Below are positions 22,458 through 32,643 of a stretch of DNA of 64,000 nt, piece by piece. The stretch covers positions 62,001-126,000 of the forward strand of contig VCJN01000418.1 of NCBI GenBank assembly GCA_006384855.1, given 5' to 3'. Source of the DNA: Tetraselmis striata (Eukaryota; Chlorophyta; Chlorodendrophyceae; Chlorodendrales; Chlorodendraceae). Both the position numbers and the translations under genes were made by a program. The first letter of the stretch is position 1. Every line of letters starts with the position of its first letter. The notes below the pieces were generated by a model that saw only the letters and a program-made list of their open reading frames with translations, was not told the DNA's origin and did no database searches.

Positions 22458-22752
22458 CTTGCACTTTGCGCGTACTGCTGGGTTACATCCAAGCGGTGTC
22501 ACACTATGCAACCGGAAAGGCTGCGTTGCTACTGCAAACGATGCTACGCCTCACTCGGTAGCAACCGCTGCCGCGCCTATCCCTCAGCCGCTGCCCCCCC
22601 CCCCACCCCCCCCCCGCGGGATCCCCGCCATCAGCAGCTTGCACTTGCACTTTGCGCGTACTGCTGGGTTACATCCAGGCGGCGTCACACCGGAAAGGCT
22701 GCGTTGCTACTGCAAACGATGCGACGCCTCACTCGGTAGCAACCGCTGCCCC
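22458..22752. repeat. Direct duplication of ~110 bp, 184 bp apart
   Basis: Both copies (22458-22572 and 22642-22752) contain ACTTGCACTTTGCGCGTACT, CGGAAAGGCTGCGTTGCTAC and CCTCACTCGGTAGCAACCGC. Between them is a C-rich stretch. It follows directly on the zinc-ribbon ORF. Confidence 0.85.
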
Positions 22753-22835
22753 GCCCATCCCACTCGCGTTGGCGCCGCGCTGCCCCGGCCGCCGCGCCTT
22801 GGCGCCGCGCTGGGTATCGAGTCCTCCCCTCCCTA

Positions 22836-23134
22836 GTGAGCGCGTCCACCTGCGCCTTGCGCTCGGGGCCGTCCTCCTCCGTCACCACATTCTGCAACCC
22901 CCACCGCGTGACGAACCACGCAGCTCCTTGCATGCGCTTGTACATGTGCCCAAGCACCGCCAGTCGCGACACCGAACGCACCACCGCTGGGGACGCGAGC
23001 TCCTTCTCGGGCATGATCGCCTTCACCCGGGCCTCCTCGAACAGCGGACCGGCGTTAAGAATGGAAAACGTTTCCATGTGGTGCAAGCAGTCCTCCATGA
23101 CCCAGCCGGACTGCACCGTCACCTTGCCTGACCC
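22836..23134 (-). CDS. CACTA-internal exon of unknown function
   Basis: The minus-strand frame contains SGWVMEDCLHHMETFSILNA, LFEEARVKAIMPEKELASPA and LGHMYKRMQGAAWFVTRWGL. Codon use and composition look protein-coding and unlike the repeat frames nearby. An AG acceptor (GACTGCAG) sits at 23135. I do not recognise the domain. It reads in the same direction as the exons at 23211-23328 and 23715-24310 and probably belongs with them. Confidence 0.45.
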
Positions 23135-23210
23135 TGCAGTCATGGAGGGGAATGCCGTCACGCCCACGCCCACGCCCACGCCCGGGGGGGGGGGGGGGGG
23201 GGGGGTTTAC

Positions 23211-23328
23211 CTTTCGACTTCTTGGACACTGCAAACGAAGGGCGCAACCCGCGTCCAAAGTTGCTGGGTATCGGGACTAAAGCCTGGCGCCGGTCTTCCT
23301 GCTTCATAGCTCGGAATCCAATGTGGCC
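23211..23328 (-). CDS. CACTA-internal exon with clear splice sites
   Basis: The exon runs from acceptor GTGCAG (23329-23334) to donor AAAG|GTAAAC at 23210. It reads GHIGFRAMKQEDRRQALVPI, then PSNFG and SFAVSKKSK. The donor is followed at once by a long C run on the coding strand. Function unknown. Confidence 0.45.
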
Positions 23329-23714
23329 CTGCACGGTGACAAGTTTCCTCCAGAAGTCCCTTCCCAAGCCAAAAAAAACAGTTGGAACTGCGCGAGGGGG
23401 AAGAGGTTGACCATGCTGACATAGCCCAAGACCACATGCACATGGCACACGCCATGGCAGCCAGTGTTCTGCTTGGCCTCCGCCAGCCGGGTTGTGTTGA
23501 ACGCACGCCGGGCAAGGTGCGTGATTCACTGGACAAGTCATCGCCTTCATGGACGGTTACCAAGCGAGCATCCTCGTCCGCATCCACAGGGGGGTGCTCC
23601 TGGGCAGCCGCCATAGCCTCCACAACCTGCCACGCCGACCAGACGGGTGCGTGTGATTCCATACAACCGCAGTTGAGTGGTGCCACCAGCAGCACGCAGG
23701 CCGGGCCCACTCAC

Positions 23715-24310
23715 CTCTGAACGCAGAAGGTCCACAATGTCACCGTCCTCGAAAACAGCGCGCCACTGGGTCGCCCCGCCGTAGATTTCCAACACCCACT
23801 CGGTAACGACGCTGGTTATCACGCCGTAGTGCCATACTCCCCGGAACTTCTTGGCGATGACCTTCATGTAGAAGTCACCGGGATCGCCTTCCCGTACCAC
23901 GCCCTCATCGCGGGTTCCACGCCCGCCGGCGGCCACGCAGGCGCGTCGATGTCCATACCGTCTTCGCCAACGGGGTCCTCCCCCACGCCCATCACATCGT
24001 CCACCTTCGAGCCGCCGTCGTCCGAGACCGGCGCCGGCGGGCCGTTTCCGACGGCTGCAGCTACTCCTGCTGCCGCCCCTGTTGTTGTTGCTGCTGCTGC
24101 TGCTGCCGCCCCTGCTGCCGCTGCTTGTGATAAGGCGGCCTTGCGGCGCAACTTAGCCGCACGCTTCCACGAGTGGCTACAGTTCGGGAATTTTAGGAAG
24201 TGCCGCTCTCGCGCCATCTTATCACATGTGCCCGTCACGTTGCCCCGGCAGTGCTTGCATGAGTACACGCCATCCTTCGACACACTCGCTATCCATCCCT
24301 TTGCCGGCAT
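23715..24310 (-). CDS. CACTA-internal exon: zinc-finger-like segment and Tudor/chromatin-reader-like fold
   Basis: The N-terminal part reads YSCKHCRGNVTGTC ... HFLKFPNCSHSWKRA, a possible CxxC-C-H finger. An Ala run encoded by GCT/GCC repeats follows. After one frame change comes GDFYMKVIAKKFRGVWHYGV, then WRAVFEDGDIVDLLRSE. The last part matches the V-x-K-x-F-x-GVW-x-G-x-V ... FEDGD-x-x-DL pattern of Tudor-like domains found in many algal transposon proteins. The exon ends in a textbook donor, AG|GTGAGT, at 23714. The frame change shows either a missed mini-intron or decay. Confidence 0.5.
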
Positions 24311-24898
24311 GCCTGCTGCCGCGCGCGGGGGGCGGGGGGGGGGGGGGTGGGGGTTGAGAGTTGGGGTGGATGTAACCCATCACCGGCAGGCAACACAGAT
24401 GCGAGTGCGCGGTTGTCCGCGCTTGATTCAGCGGTGAGCGGCGGTGACCGTGAGACGACCCCGTACTTCATGCGCGTGCTAGGGGCGTACACAATCATCA
24501 GCAGATAGGGCGGCTGCATTAAAACGCGCACCTACGAACACCACCTACCGCCTACCACCTACCGTACCACCTACATCCGCCCACACCTCCGCCCGTCGTG
24601 CCGCACATCGCCGCACACCGCAGGGTCAGCGATGTGCGGCGATGTGCAGTGAGTGCGTACATCCGCATGTACTTAGCCCGGGTGCTCCGCGTCGGCGGGC
24701 GACACGCGAGCCCGCGTGCGCATATCAATTTGATGAAATTATGGAAACGAGAAATTCATATAGTACTTTACAGGTCGCGCGCGATAGTCGTCGCTACTCG
24801 GTATGAAATCCACGTCCCTCGTCCGTCCCGTATCGTCCCCGTATGTCGTCGTTCGTCACCGGTAGGGCACATTTACGTCACATCTGAATCTCACAGTG

Positions 24899-25660
24899 GT
24901 AGTGGCACGGCACATTCCGGACAAATGTAACGGTCTGACGGACGGCCTTTCCCGGTTAATGGGGCGGCTGGACGATCAAGATTGGCAGCGGCTGCTCGCT
25001 ATTTACCAGCGTCTCCTCGCCGAGGTCGAACCTTTGACGTCGATGCATGCTCCGAGTGACGCACTCGGCCGCAACGCTGGATGCGAGGTCTTTTGGTCGG
25101 CAGTCGATTGCTATCAACGTCATCATCAGTGCTGACATCGGCATGTTTACTGCAACCCGCCGTTCGCGCTGATCAAAGCGATTCTTTAACAGTTTTGGGC
25201 CAAGTTTTACGCAGCCCCCACCACGACGCACGCGACGTTCGTATTGCCAACGTGGTTCTCTGCACCGTGATGGAAATTGCTCGCGGGGAGTCTAGGACCC
25301 GCATCGTGGGTGATTCCCGGCAGGGCAAGGCCATGTTTGCGCGCCCGGACTAGCGCTTCCTGACGCGAGAGCAACCAGTGCCGCAACATCGCGTATTTGG
25401 CAGCCCCGCTGAGTGGCGCGTTGTGCTAATAAATTCATTTTCCCTCATGATGTGCTGTTGGAAAGAAGCGCCCGCCCGCATGACGTCGACCTGCTTCGCA
25501 GGACAGGCAACCGACACGCGGACTGTCTATTGTTGGGGGGTAGACTTGTGCGCGAAGGCGAAGAGACACCGGTGCGCCTGAATGGTTTATATGCACAGCG
25601 TGCACTTTGCCATATCTTGAGCAGCGGGTCATGCTGCGGAGTGGACTAGGCTAGGGCAAG
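24899..25660 (+). pseudogene. DIRS-type element 2: end of RNase H and methyltransferase-like domain
   Basis: VARHIPDKCNGLTDGLSR and GRLDDQDWQRLLAIYQRLLA are the end of the RNase H domain. SDALGRNAGCEVFWSAV, VYCNPPFALIKAIL and HATFVLPTWFSA follow, matching the D-C-A ... NPPF ... VLPxW layout of the Dam-like methyltransferase domain of DIRS elements. NPPF itself is intact, but in-frame stops and shifts break the domain. The RT half lies before the CACTA element. Confidence 0.75.
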
Positions 25661-25929
25661 TGACGGACAACCTGGAAACACAACGCTTGAGGATGTCATT
25701 TAAGGAAACTTACGAGTGAGGCATTGCATGCATTCTATCAGCGTTCATGGTCAGAGGGGTGTCACCCCTTATTGAAACAGTAGGACTGTTGCGAACCTTT
25801 ATTGCGCACTGCGTTTGTGACTAATAACCAGCTTACAACGGTAGGAGCTAGAATAGCCGCTATCAATGACTGGCATGGGCCCTAGCATCGGTCGCTATCA
25901 AGCGCCGGTTGGTCGCTGGCAAACCCATG

Positions 25930-26690
25930 CCACGAGGTGGCTGTCAGGGAATTGCTAAAGATGGTTGCAAAGCATGCTACACGCAAGCCCGGCACACACC
26001 TAGCACTTGCCTTGGTCGAATTCCGCAATATTTACATGCGGCGGGGCTTCAACCTTAGCCGGTCATATGGTTTCCACCAGCGGTTATGCCTAGTGTTTTT
26101 AAACCTAGGCTGCGTGAGGAGGGGCTGGAGCGCAGCTTCGAATAAAATTCATGTCCTCTAGGATGGGTCAATAACATTTGAGCCAGCCTCAGATGTGCGA
26201 ATTTGCAGAGATGCGCACTCCCCACATCCCTACATTCGAATTTGCGTTAATGTCGATAAATGTGGACAATTATAGGCAAGAGGCTCTTGTTTATACTCTA
26301 GACGACATCGCATCACTACATGTCAAACCGCCGTTGCAGCTAATAGAACAATACTCAAGGCATTCCGGCCCCCGACGGGCGGTTTCATCTTGCTCACACC
26401 ACCAACTACACCGGGGTTCAGGCCGGCTACATTTTCTGGCAAGCCTTATGCCGGATTGTCAGTAGAATTTAAGCAAGCATATGTCCGGGTGTATCCAGAC
26501 GCGGCAGCCCGCACTGCGGACTTGGCACGGGTTTCTAGCCATTCGGGCCGGAAGTCGCTCGCCACTTGGATGTGGAACACATACCAAAGTCGACGGTTGG
26601 TCGCAGATGTGGGCCCTTGAGCCTGCAGAGAGGATGCGATGGATGCGTATTTTCGCACATCTGTGGCGCGTATTATGCCGGTGATTCGTA
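25930..26690 (+). pseudogene. DIRS-type element 2: tyrosine recombinase
   Basis: The first part reads VRELLKMVAKHATRKPGTHL, then FHQRLCLVFLNLGCVRRGW, where the RRG corresponds to the first catalytic arginine region. After frame changes come SGKPYAGLSVEFKQAYVRVY and ARVSSHSGRKSLATWMWNTY. HSGRKS is the H-x-x-R motif of tyrosine recombinases, followed by a region (YFRTS-like in the alternate frame) where the catalytic tyrosine is expected. This enzyme replaces integrase in DIRS elements and fixes the element type. It is broken by stops. Confidence 0.78.
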
Positions 26691-26779
26691 ATTTATAATT
26701 ACACGATATCATTCAGTGTTGCGTCGCGCAGCGCGCGACACACGCACCAAATATAGCTTGTACCGTCGTGCCGTGCACG

Positions 26780-27130
26780 AGAACGCTGCATGAGGCTACA
26801 CGGACGAGTTTCTCCGGTAGAGTGCCTTCTCCGCTGTGATGCCCCGCTTTACGCATGGTGTGCACGCCGGCGTACCTCGCAGGTCATGCGAAGGGTTTGT
26901 TTGGGGGTGCCCCGCCAATACAACGCCATGCAGCAGCCCTGGCAAGGATCGCAAGAGGGTAGGGGGGGGGGGGGGGGGGGGAGGCGCACTTGGAACTAAC
27001 ATCCCGGCGGCGACTTCGCCGTTAATGACGCTACGTAATACGCAGCTGCGTAGACGTCGGCATACACGTGGCTGGCCCAACGGCTCTTAAAACGGGCGCC
27101 GTTATCTACGGCGTAACCTAAAATTTTGCA
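26780..27130 (-). repeat. Inverted copy of the 14515-15690 repeat (right end of DIRS-type element 2)
   Basis: ACGGGCGCCGTTATCTACGG (27084 onward) is the reverse complement of the CCGTAGACAACGGCGCCCG block of the left repeats, and GCACGCCGGCGTACCTCGCA also recurs. It begins about 90 bp after the recombinase frame. It contains a G-tract at 26967-26981. Confidence 0.65.
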
Positions 27131-27156
27131 ACTCTGTGAGTGGATTCTGTTGGGAG

Positions 27157-28000
27157 TCAGGTCTAAGTTATTGGCTGCTCTTCGATAATATCGAATATCG
27201 ATGAAGCTAGAGCCGGCACCTCAGATTGGCTATAACTATTGTGCGGTAGGGGCCACTTCGCGCAAACACGACAATGTATTGTGTTTACATCTCAATTGAG
27301 TGTGGCCCAACCCCTCGAAAAGGTCCATTCCGTCGACTTCAGAGCAATTGTGGTGACAGTAGCGGCCAAATTACGTGTATTTGGAAGGGGTGGCATGGCA
27401 AAGCGCGTCGCACGCTCTCCGCTTTACAAGTGGCGTTACGAACAATTAAACCTAGTTATGGTAACGCCTCCCAACACTTGCTGTGACAGCTGTACCAACT
27501 GAAGAAGCGTTGGCCTCTGACGGGCAAACAACCGCATGAGGGGCGGAAGAGGAAGATCAAGCCACACTAGGTCAAGGTGTAGTGAGCCACATGGTCGTAG
27601 GAGCCTCGGCTATCCCATTCCAAATAGTTAGGAGGTCTGCAAGATCCGGCTCAGTTCCGGCAATCGCTCCCGCCCACCTCGCCTAACAAGATTAAGCTGG
27701 AGGAGTAGGAGTCAGGTCTATGGTATTGGCCGCTGTTCGATAAAATGGAATATCGACGAAGCTAGAGCCGGAACCTCATACTGGCTAAAACCAGGGGCAA
27801 ACCCCAACGAAAACTACTGTGCGGCAGGGGCCACTTCGAGTAAATACTGTAATGTACTTTGCGCTTACATCTCAATTGAGTGTGGCGCAGCCCCTTCAAA
27901 AAAGAGCAAATATCGTCGCCAATAACCGCCCGGCCGTCGTAGAGACGCTGCAAGGGTTTCACTGGTGCCAGTCCTGTCCCGGGGGCGGGAAAAAAAAACC
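27157..28000 (+). repeat. Duplicated spacer and LINE 3' tail
   Basis: Two diverged copies of a ~170-190-bp block start at 27157 and 27709 (GTCAGGTCTA, then ATATCGATGAAGCTAGAGCC and TTACATCTCAATTGAGTGTG). At 27953 the sequence passes into AAGGGTTTCACTGGTGCCAG, then TCCTGTCCCGGGGGCG and an A run. The same tail occurs at the end of the LINE (62152) and, inverted, inside a gene at 48403-48438. I read this as the 3' end of a truncated LINE copy. Confidence 0.6.
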
Positions 28001-28345
28001 GCCCGCGCGCGTGCCCGCGTACCTCGCGTACCCGCGCTACTATCTAGTCGCCGCTACGACTCCCAACGCCTCGTCCTTAACAGTGGCTAAAAACCAGGCA
28101 TGCGAGTATTCGGCATGTGATCGTAACGAAACGACGATCGATGAGGAAGACAAGAAATAAGGACATTGTCACCCCAAACAGGCACGACTCGACGACCCCC
28201 TCGTCCGAAACCCGAGGTAAGACCAGCCGTTCCTAGCGTTTTCTCTCTAACTGAGGTGCACCCCGGGTCAGCGGGTGCATAATCTGCGCCGCGGATTTGC
28301 CTGCTTTCGGAACTCGCGCAGCAACCCGCCACCCGCGGACACAAT
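28001..28345. other. Spacer upstream of the six-exon gene
   Basis: GC-rich spacer with no recognisable coding or RNA feature. It should contain the promoter and 5' untranslated region of the gene that starts at 28346. No TATA-like box was clear. Confidence 0.4.
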
Positions 28346-30822
28346 ATGGATACAGCAGAACTTGGAAAGAGACGAATCACGCCGACACTCGACCCCAATG
28401 AGCCGACATGGAGCTCAAATGATTTAGGGCTGGATTTAAACTTTGAGTATACTGTGAAGCAGAGGCTGCCTGCAAAGGGGGGTCATCAGGAGCGCCATGA
28501 GGTGAGGTCATACAGTATACTATGACTGCTTGACAACCGTGGGCAAGGTGTACCTGACAATCCTTTTTGGGCTCCAGGCCCGGCGGAGCACGTGCAAGAT
28601 GATCCGCGCCATATCATACGGGGGTGCGACCTCGCTAGGCATGCTGTGTGAACAAGGACTATTTTCTTTGTTTGCTGCAAGGATCCTATACGCAACCGGT
28701 ACTGCATCAAATGTGTACCGTTTCCATGCAGTGTCCAAGCCTGTCGGTTTTGGAGCTACCCAGGACCGGCTGAAAGTGATGCCACACAACCCTGGCACCT
28801 TTCGGGAACCAGGTCATTCCGATTGGGGCAACGGACTGTAAGCCCCAGTTTAGCCACTGACGCCTGTATTCCACCTCTGTGGCAATGTTTTGCTCTGCGA
28901 GCGATCAGTCCCAATGGCCTTATGCAGTCTTTGCATGTGGCTTCAGTGTGGTGGGACATGGGCCCGACAGCCTGTGGGGCAAGCGGCAGCCTGTACCGGA
29001 CGAACTAAACATCTCTGGGCAAAGAAAAGCTGCGGAGCCTGGACAGCTGGTTGGCGACGTGATTCACATGGTTTGACCAGAACTTAAGCGTCATTCCCAG
29101 AAAGCTCTTTCTGTATTGTTTTCAGACCCTTGCGCTCAGCGTATGACAAGGGTTGGACAACCTGCAGGCCATCAATAACGATCTTCGCCCCATTGATGTT
29201 GCAGGAGCCGCAAACTCCATACAAAACCGCGCTTTGGGCAAAGACGAAAGAGCCTAGGATGGCCCCTTTGCCCCAAAAGCACTACGCACTGCATGTGCAG
29301 AGGTCTGTCGATCCATATGATTCGGTATCGAAGGTAAATTTGGAGCATTCCGACCTCTCAGGCGCCCGCCTCATGCATATTGAAGACAAAAAGCTCATTT
29401 TCTTGGTGTGTTGATACAGCGGGAAGCAGTACGCGAAATGGGGAGAATAGCATCCGACAGGAGGATAAAATCTGCCAGCTTTGCTGGCCGCCAGGTAGGC
29501 AAATATACTGCCAGTAGCAACTACATGGTGCGAGAGGTTTCCATCAGAGTGCCTTCCCACTCTTCGTTGCTCGCATCTGATTTGTCAACGTTTAATGGCG
29601 GGCATCGGTGCTGCCCTCGGCCGTCCAGGCGCGCACTGATATCAGCTACCAAACACAATTCCAAACGCTTCATTCGGCAAGCAGCAGTAAAGCTAGAGTG
29701 TTGCGGCCATCCACTGCCAAAGCTACACGTGCAACTCTATGCACAGCCGATGAGGATCGATGGAATATGGACCACATGGATCTGCAGAGGCAGAGTGACC
29801 AGGACAAGTGGCAAAGGCGCCTCCCGACCTTTCCCAAGGAAGAGCGCTTCAATGAAATAGTTGGAGCACAGTCCTTCAACTCAACCAACAGGGTACAATG
29901 CCTGACACACGTCCTTGGACCTCAACCTTCCCAGCTGCAGCGCGTGCGTTGACCACGCCAGCTTGCGCCTGACACTTGAGCTGACTTACAGGGCCTACTC
30001 AGTATTGCGCCCAACTGCACGCGATACATGCCAACTGACCCAGCACACAAGACAATCAGCGAAACCACTGTTCCCATCATGCGAAAGAGCGTCAATGGCA
30101 TCTGGCCAGGTGATGACGACGGGGGCACTTCCAACTTCATGTGAGCGCCCAACTCCTCAAAATCAACGTAATAAAGCATGATTACTGTCTTTACTAGCTA
30201 GACACCATGCCACAGGACCCTGATAGCACCACCGCCTGCTATGCTAATCAACAAGCTACATGAGCATGCTTTGAAACTTGGCGTTGATCCCCTGTGCCAA
30301 TGCTTTCCCTCTTGTACCCTGAACAATCCAATAGTTTAGTTAATTTTGACAGGATTGCTGTATATGGCCCTGCCCATCACTTGCTGGTAGACTTCCCATG
30401 GCCTACTACCACAGTCTTGACAGCTCTACCTCCCCCCCTCTCTCACCCCCACCACCACTCTCTCCCTCTGAGCCCTTTCTGTCATGTGCAGATCTGACAC
30501 GGAGCGCATGAAGGTCCCAGCCACTGCCAGTGTGATGGGCGTTGGCCCGCAGACCTACGCTGACGGTAAGCTAAGTATTTCGATTGCCAATCGGGCGCAG
30601 AGCGCCCGGTCCCGCCAGCAGTTTGCAGTGCGTGCGCCTGATGGACAATTAATCAGCAGGCGCCGCTGCATGAGCGCCTGCAAGCCAAGAGGCAGCAATC
30701 CCACAATTCCTATCCGTGGGACAGGACGCTATGATGAGCTTGCATCGCAAAACGATATCAAGCTGGGCGCCCGCATGATTACTGACCAGATGATCGAGCG
30801 CTGGTCTAAAAGGCTCTGGTGA
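28346..30822 (+). CDS. Six-exon gene, 455 aa, unknown; possibly axonemal (STPGR-like motif)
   Basis: Exons: 28346-28501, 28578-28837, 29126-29333, 29629-29892, 29992-30140 and 30492-30822. They total 1,368 nt and the reading phase agrees at all five junctions. Donors are GTGAGG, GTAAGC, GTAAAT, GTACAA and GTGAGC. Acceptors end CCAG, TCAG, CCAG, ACAG and GCAG, the last after a pyrimidine-rich run. The protein starts MDTAELGKRRITPTLDP, is hydrophilic and basic, and has no signal peptide or membrane segment. FHAVSKPVGFGATQDRLKV and MPHNPGTFREPG resemble a sperm-tail PG-rich (STPGR/SHIPPO) repeat. DISYQTQFQTLH and the many short Ser/Arg/Pro segments recall microtubule-associated axonemal proteins. 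That role is inference. Unlike its surroundings it has no stop or frameshift, so it is probably a working host gene, convergent with the gene at 31228-32643. Confidence 0.7.
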
Positions 30823-31227
30823 TTGCTGCTACCTCATACCGGTATAGGCAAGGGGCAGCCAAAATGCTGAACTAAATGGCTCGAGCAAGGACAGCATGCA
30901 ATTCATGGACATCAGAGTCGAGGCAGTGGCAGACGCTGCTGATAAAACATGTGGGCATCCTTCAGCCAGTTCGCCGCCGGCACGGGGCTGAACCATATAG
31001 CATGTAACAAGGTGCTGTCGGTGTGGCTAATAGCACTGTAACTCCATGTTTTTGCATCGGAGCCAGAGATCGGCGGGCGGAAAGGGGGGTGGGGGCATGG
31101 CAACACCCCTACCAGCTTCAGTCTCTCACTCTTACTCTCTGAGGGAGCCCGGGGAGGAGGGGGGGGGGGGGGGGGGTTGCGGTGCTCCTCGAATGAAGTC
31201 TGGTTGACTCAGGCCGCAGATGTCCTT

Positions 31228-32643
31228 CTAGGCATTCCTCAGGGTCACTGTGACGGGTGGCTTTGTGGGGCACTGGGGGGGGGGGGGGGGGCAATGCATG
31301 GCAGTGAGAGGAAGGAAAACAGAAACAGCGGCATCATCCGTTAAGACAAAAACAGGAGGGGTCAGTGCCATTTCCACCTGTGGACACCACCTCGGCCCTG
31401 GAGGTTGCGGGCCGGCGGGTCCTAGCGATGGTTCGGCAATGCCGCATTCGCAGGTAGCACTAATCACAGGTACTGCAGACGGCGGCTTGAACGGGCAGTT
31501 CGAGCACCAGCGAGCAGCGTTTGAGGGCTCTCCTGGCAGTGTGTATCCTATTTGAGGAGGGTGGAAGCGGATAAGGGCGGGCATGCAAGAATCATCTGCA
31601 GGAGGCACCTGAAGATGGGATTCTGACCTCGGCTTTCTGTATGGTATCTCAGGGACGTCTATCTACCCATGAGTACCACAAATATGCCCACCCTTCTACC
31701 CACCCACACAAAGTGCATACTTCAACACCGGGTAATAACATTACACTGCATGCATAAACGAGAGCACATGTGATTTATTAGCATCATTCTATCTGTACAC
31801 TCTATGTATGTGTTAAATTCCTAGTGCACTCCCCACATTCATGATCTCTGTCTCTGTCTCTGTCTCTCTCTCTAAATAAATATACATAAATAAATATACA
31901 TGTATATAATATACACACATATATATATATATATATATAACACATAAATAAATAAATATATATAAATAAATAAATAAATAATATAAATATATATATATAT
32001 ATATATTTTTATTTTTTTTATTTAGTTATGATGCCCTCCAACCACCTACAGCTCCGTGTAAGATTTCTCCCCCCCCCCCCCCCCCCCTCCACCCCCTCCC
32101 AAATATATGTTTACATAAATATATATGTATTTATGAAATATAAACACATATAAACATATATGTACGTGTGTATGTATATGTTCATTTATGTATATATAAA
32201 ATATGTGTGTGTGTGTGTGTGTGTGCATAATATATATGGACGTGTATGTCACAACCTGCATGTGATTGGCTGATGGGGTCGCAGTGTCAACCTGGGACCC
32301 AATCGCCGCATTCGCACGTCTCCAATGCATCCAGCGCCACCCGCGGCTTGCCCGGGCAGGCAGGGCACCAGCGTGCAGCATCTGGGTGCTCCAGCGGCAG
32401 CGCCAGACTGGGTTTCTCTTTCCCACACTCACACTTGGCAATTGTGACGTCAACCGCGCCAGGTGGCTTGAAGGGGCAGTCTACACACCAGCGAGCATCG
32501 GACTTGCTCTCGCCAGGTAACGCAAACGCCGGCTCAGTCATTCCGCACTCGCATTCCGCGGTGGCCAGCTGAGCCGCCTCATTTTGCGCCTGCGGCCGCA
32601 CCAGTGTTGCACGCCCAATCAGACCTCCATTGGCATGTGTCAT
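31228..32643 (-). CDS. Three-exon gene for four Cys4 repeats resembling EsV-1-7 repeats, 188 aa
   Basis: Exons on the minus strand: 32643-32292, 31547-31378 and 31272-31228, together 567 nt with matching phases. The introns (744 and 105 bp) have donors CAG|GTTGAC and CAG|GTGGAA; the second intron ends in a pure C run followed by AG. After a 30-residue leader (MTHANGGLIGR...), residues 31-70, 71-109, 110-149 and 150-188 are four tandem repeats. All have exactly C-x-C-G-x16-R-W-C-x2-C-P-x-K-P. Repeats 3 and 4 are each split by an intron, and splicing restores the pattern exactly, which confirms the model. The known EsV-1-7 repeat (C-x4-C-x16-C-x2-H, about 38 aa) has the same distance between first and third ligands and similar PSF-x-LPGE and VDV segments. 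Here the second Cys has moved and the His is Cys. Likely a small zinc-binding regulator; target unknown. The start may lie in an upstream exon, since an AG precedes the ATG by four bases. Confidence 0.8.
31840..32240. repeat. Microsatellite cluster within an intron
   Basis: The run contains (CTGTCT)n, (TAAA)n, (AT)n, a 17-base C run at about 32070-32087, (TATG)-like sequence and (GT)n at 32200-32225. It fills most of the first intron of the Cys4-repeat gene. Confidence 0.95.

Larger units (their letters stand above)
17496..24898. mobile_element. CACTA (En/Spm-like) DNA transposon, 7.4 kb
   Basis: The element begins CACTGTGAGATTCAGATG at 17496 and ends with its exact inverted complement at 24898 (22 identical bases, then a further patchy match GGTGACGAA). 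The flanking duplication is the 3-bp GTA (17493-17495 and 24899-24901). Ends starting CACTG and 3-bp duplications are the marks of the CACTA superfamily. It interrupts the RNase H of DIRS-type element 2, and that frame is continuous across the empty site. Inside are coding remnants on both strands, a ~372-bp tandem array, G-tracts and duplicated blocks. No catalytic DDE core was recognised, so it may be non-autonomous or too diverged. Confidence 0.85.

Noticed and set aside
24061..24126. Alanine run in the CACTA exon as a functional domain.
   Set aside because: It is encoded by a GCT/GCC trinucleotide repeat and carries no other signal.
28838..29125. Open frame with FACGFSVVGHGPDSLWGKRQ as a further exon of the six-exon gene.
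   Set aside because: The exons on either side join with matching phase (GTAAGC donor at 28838, TCAG acceptor at 29125). Including this part would break the frame.
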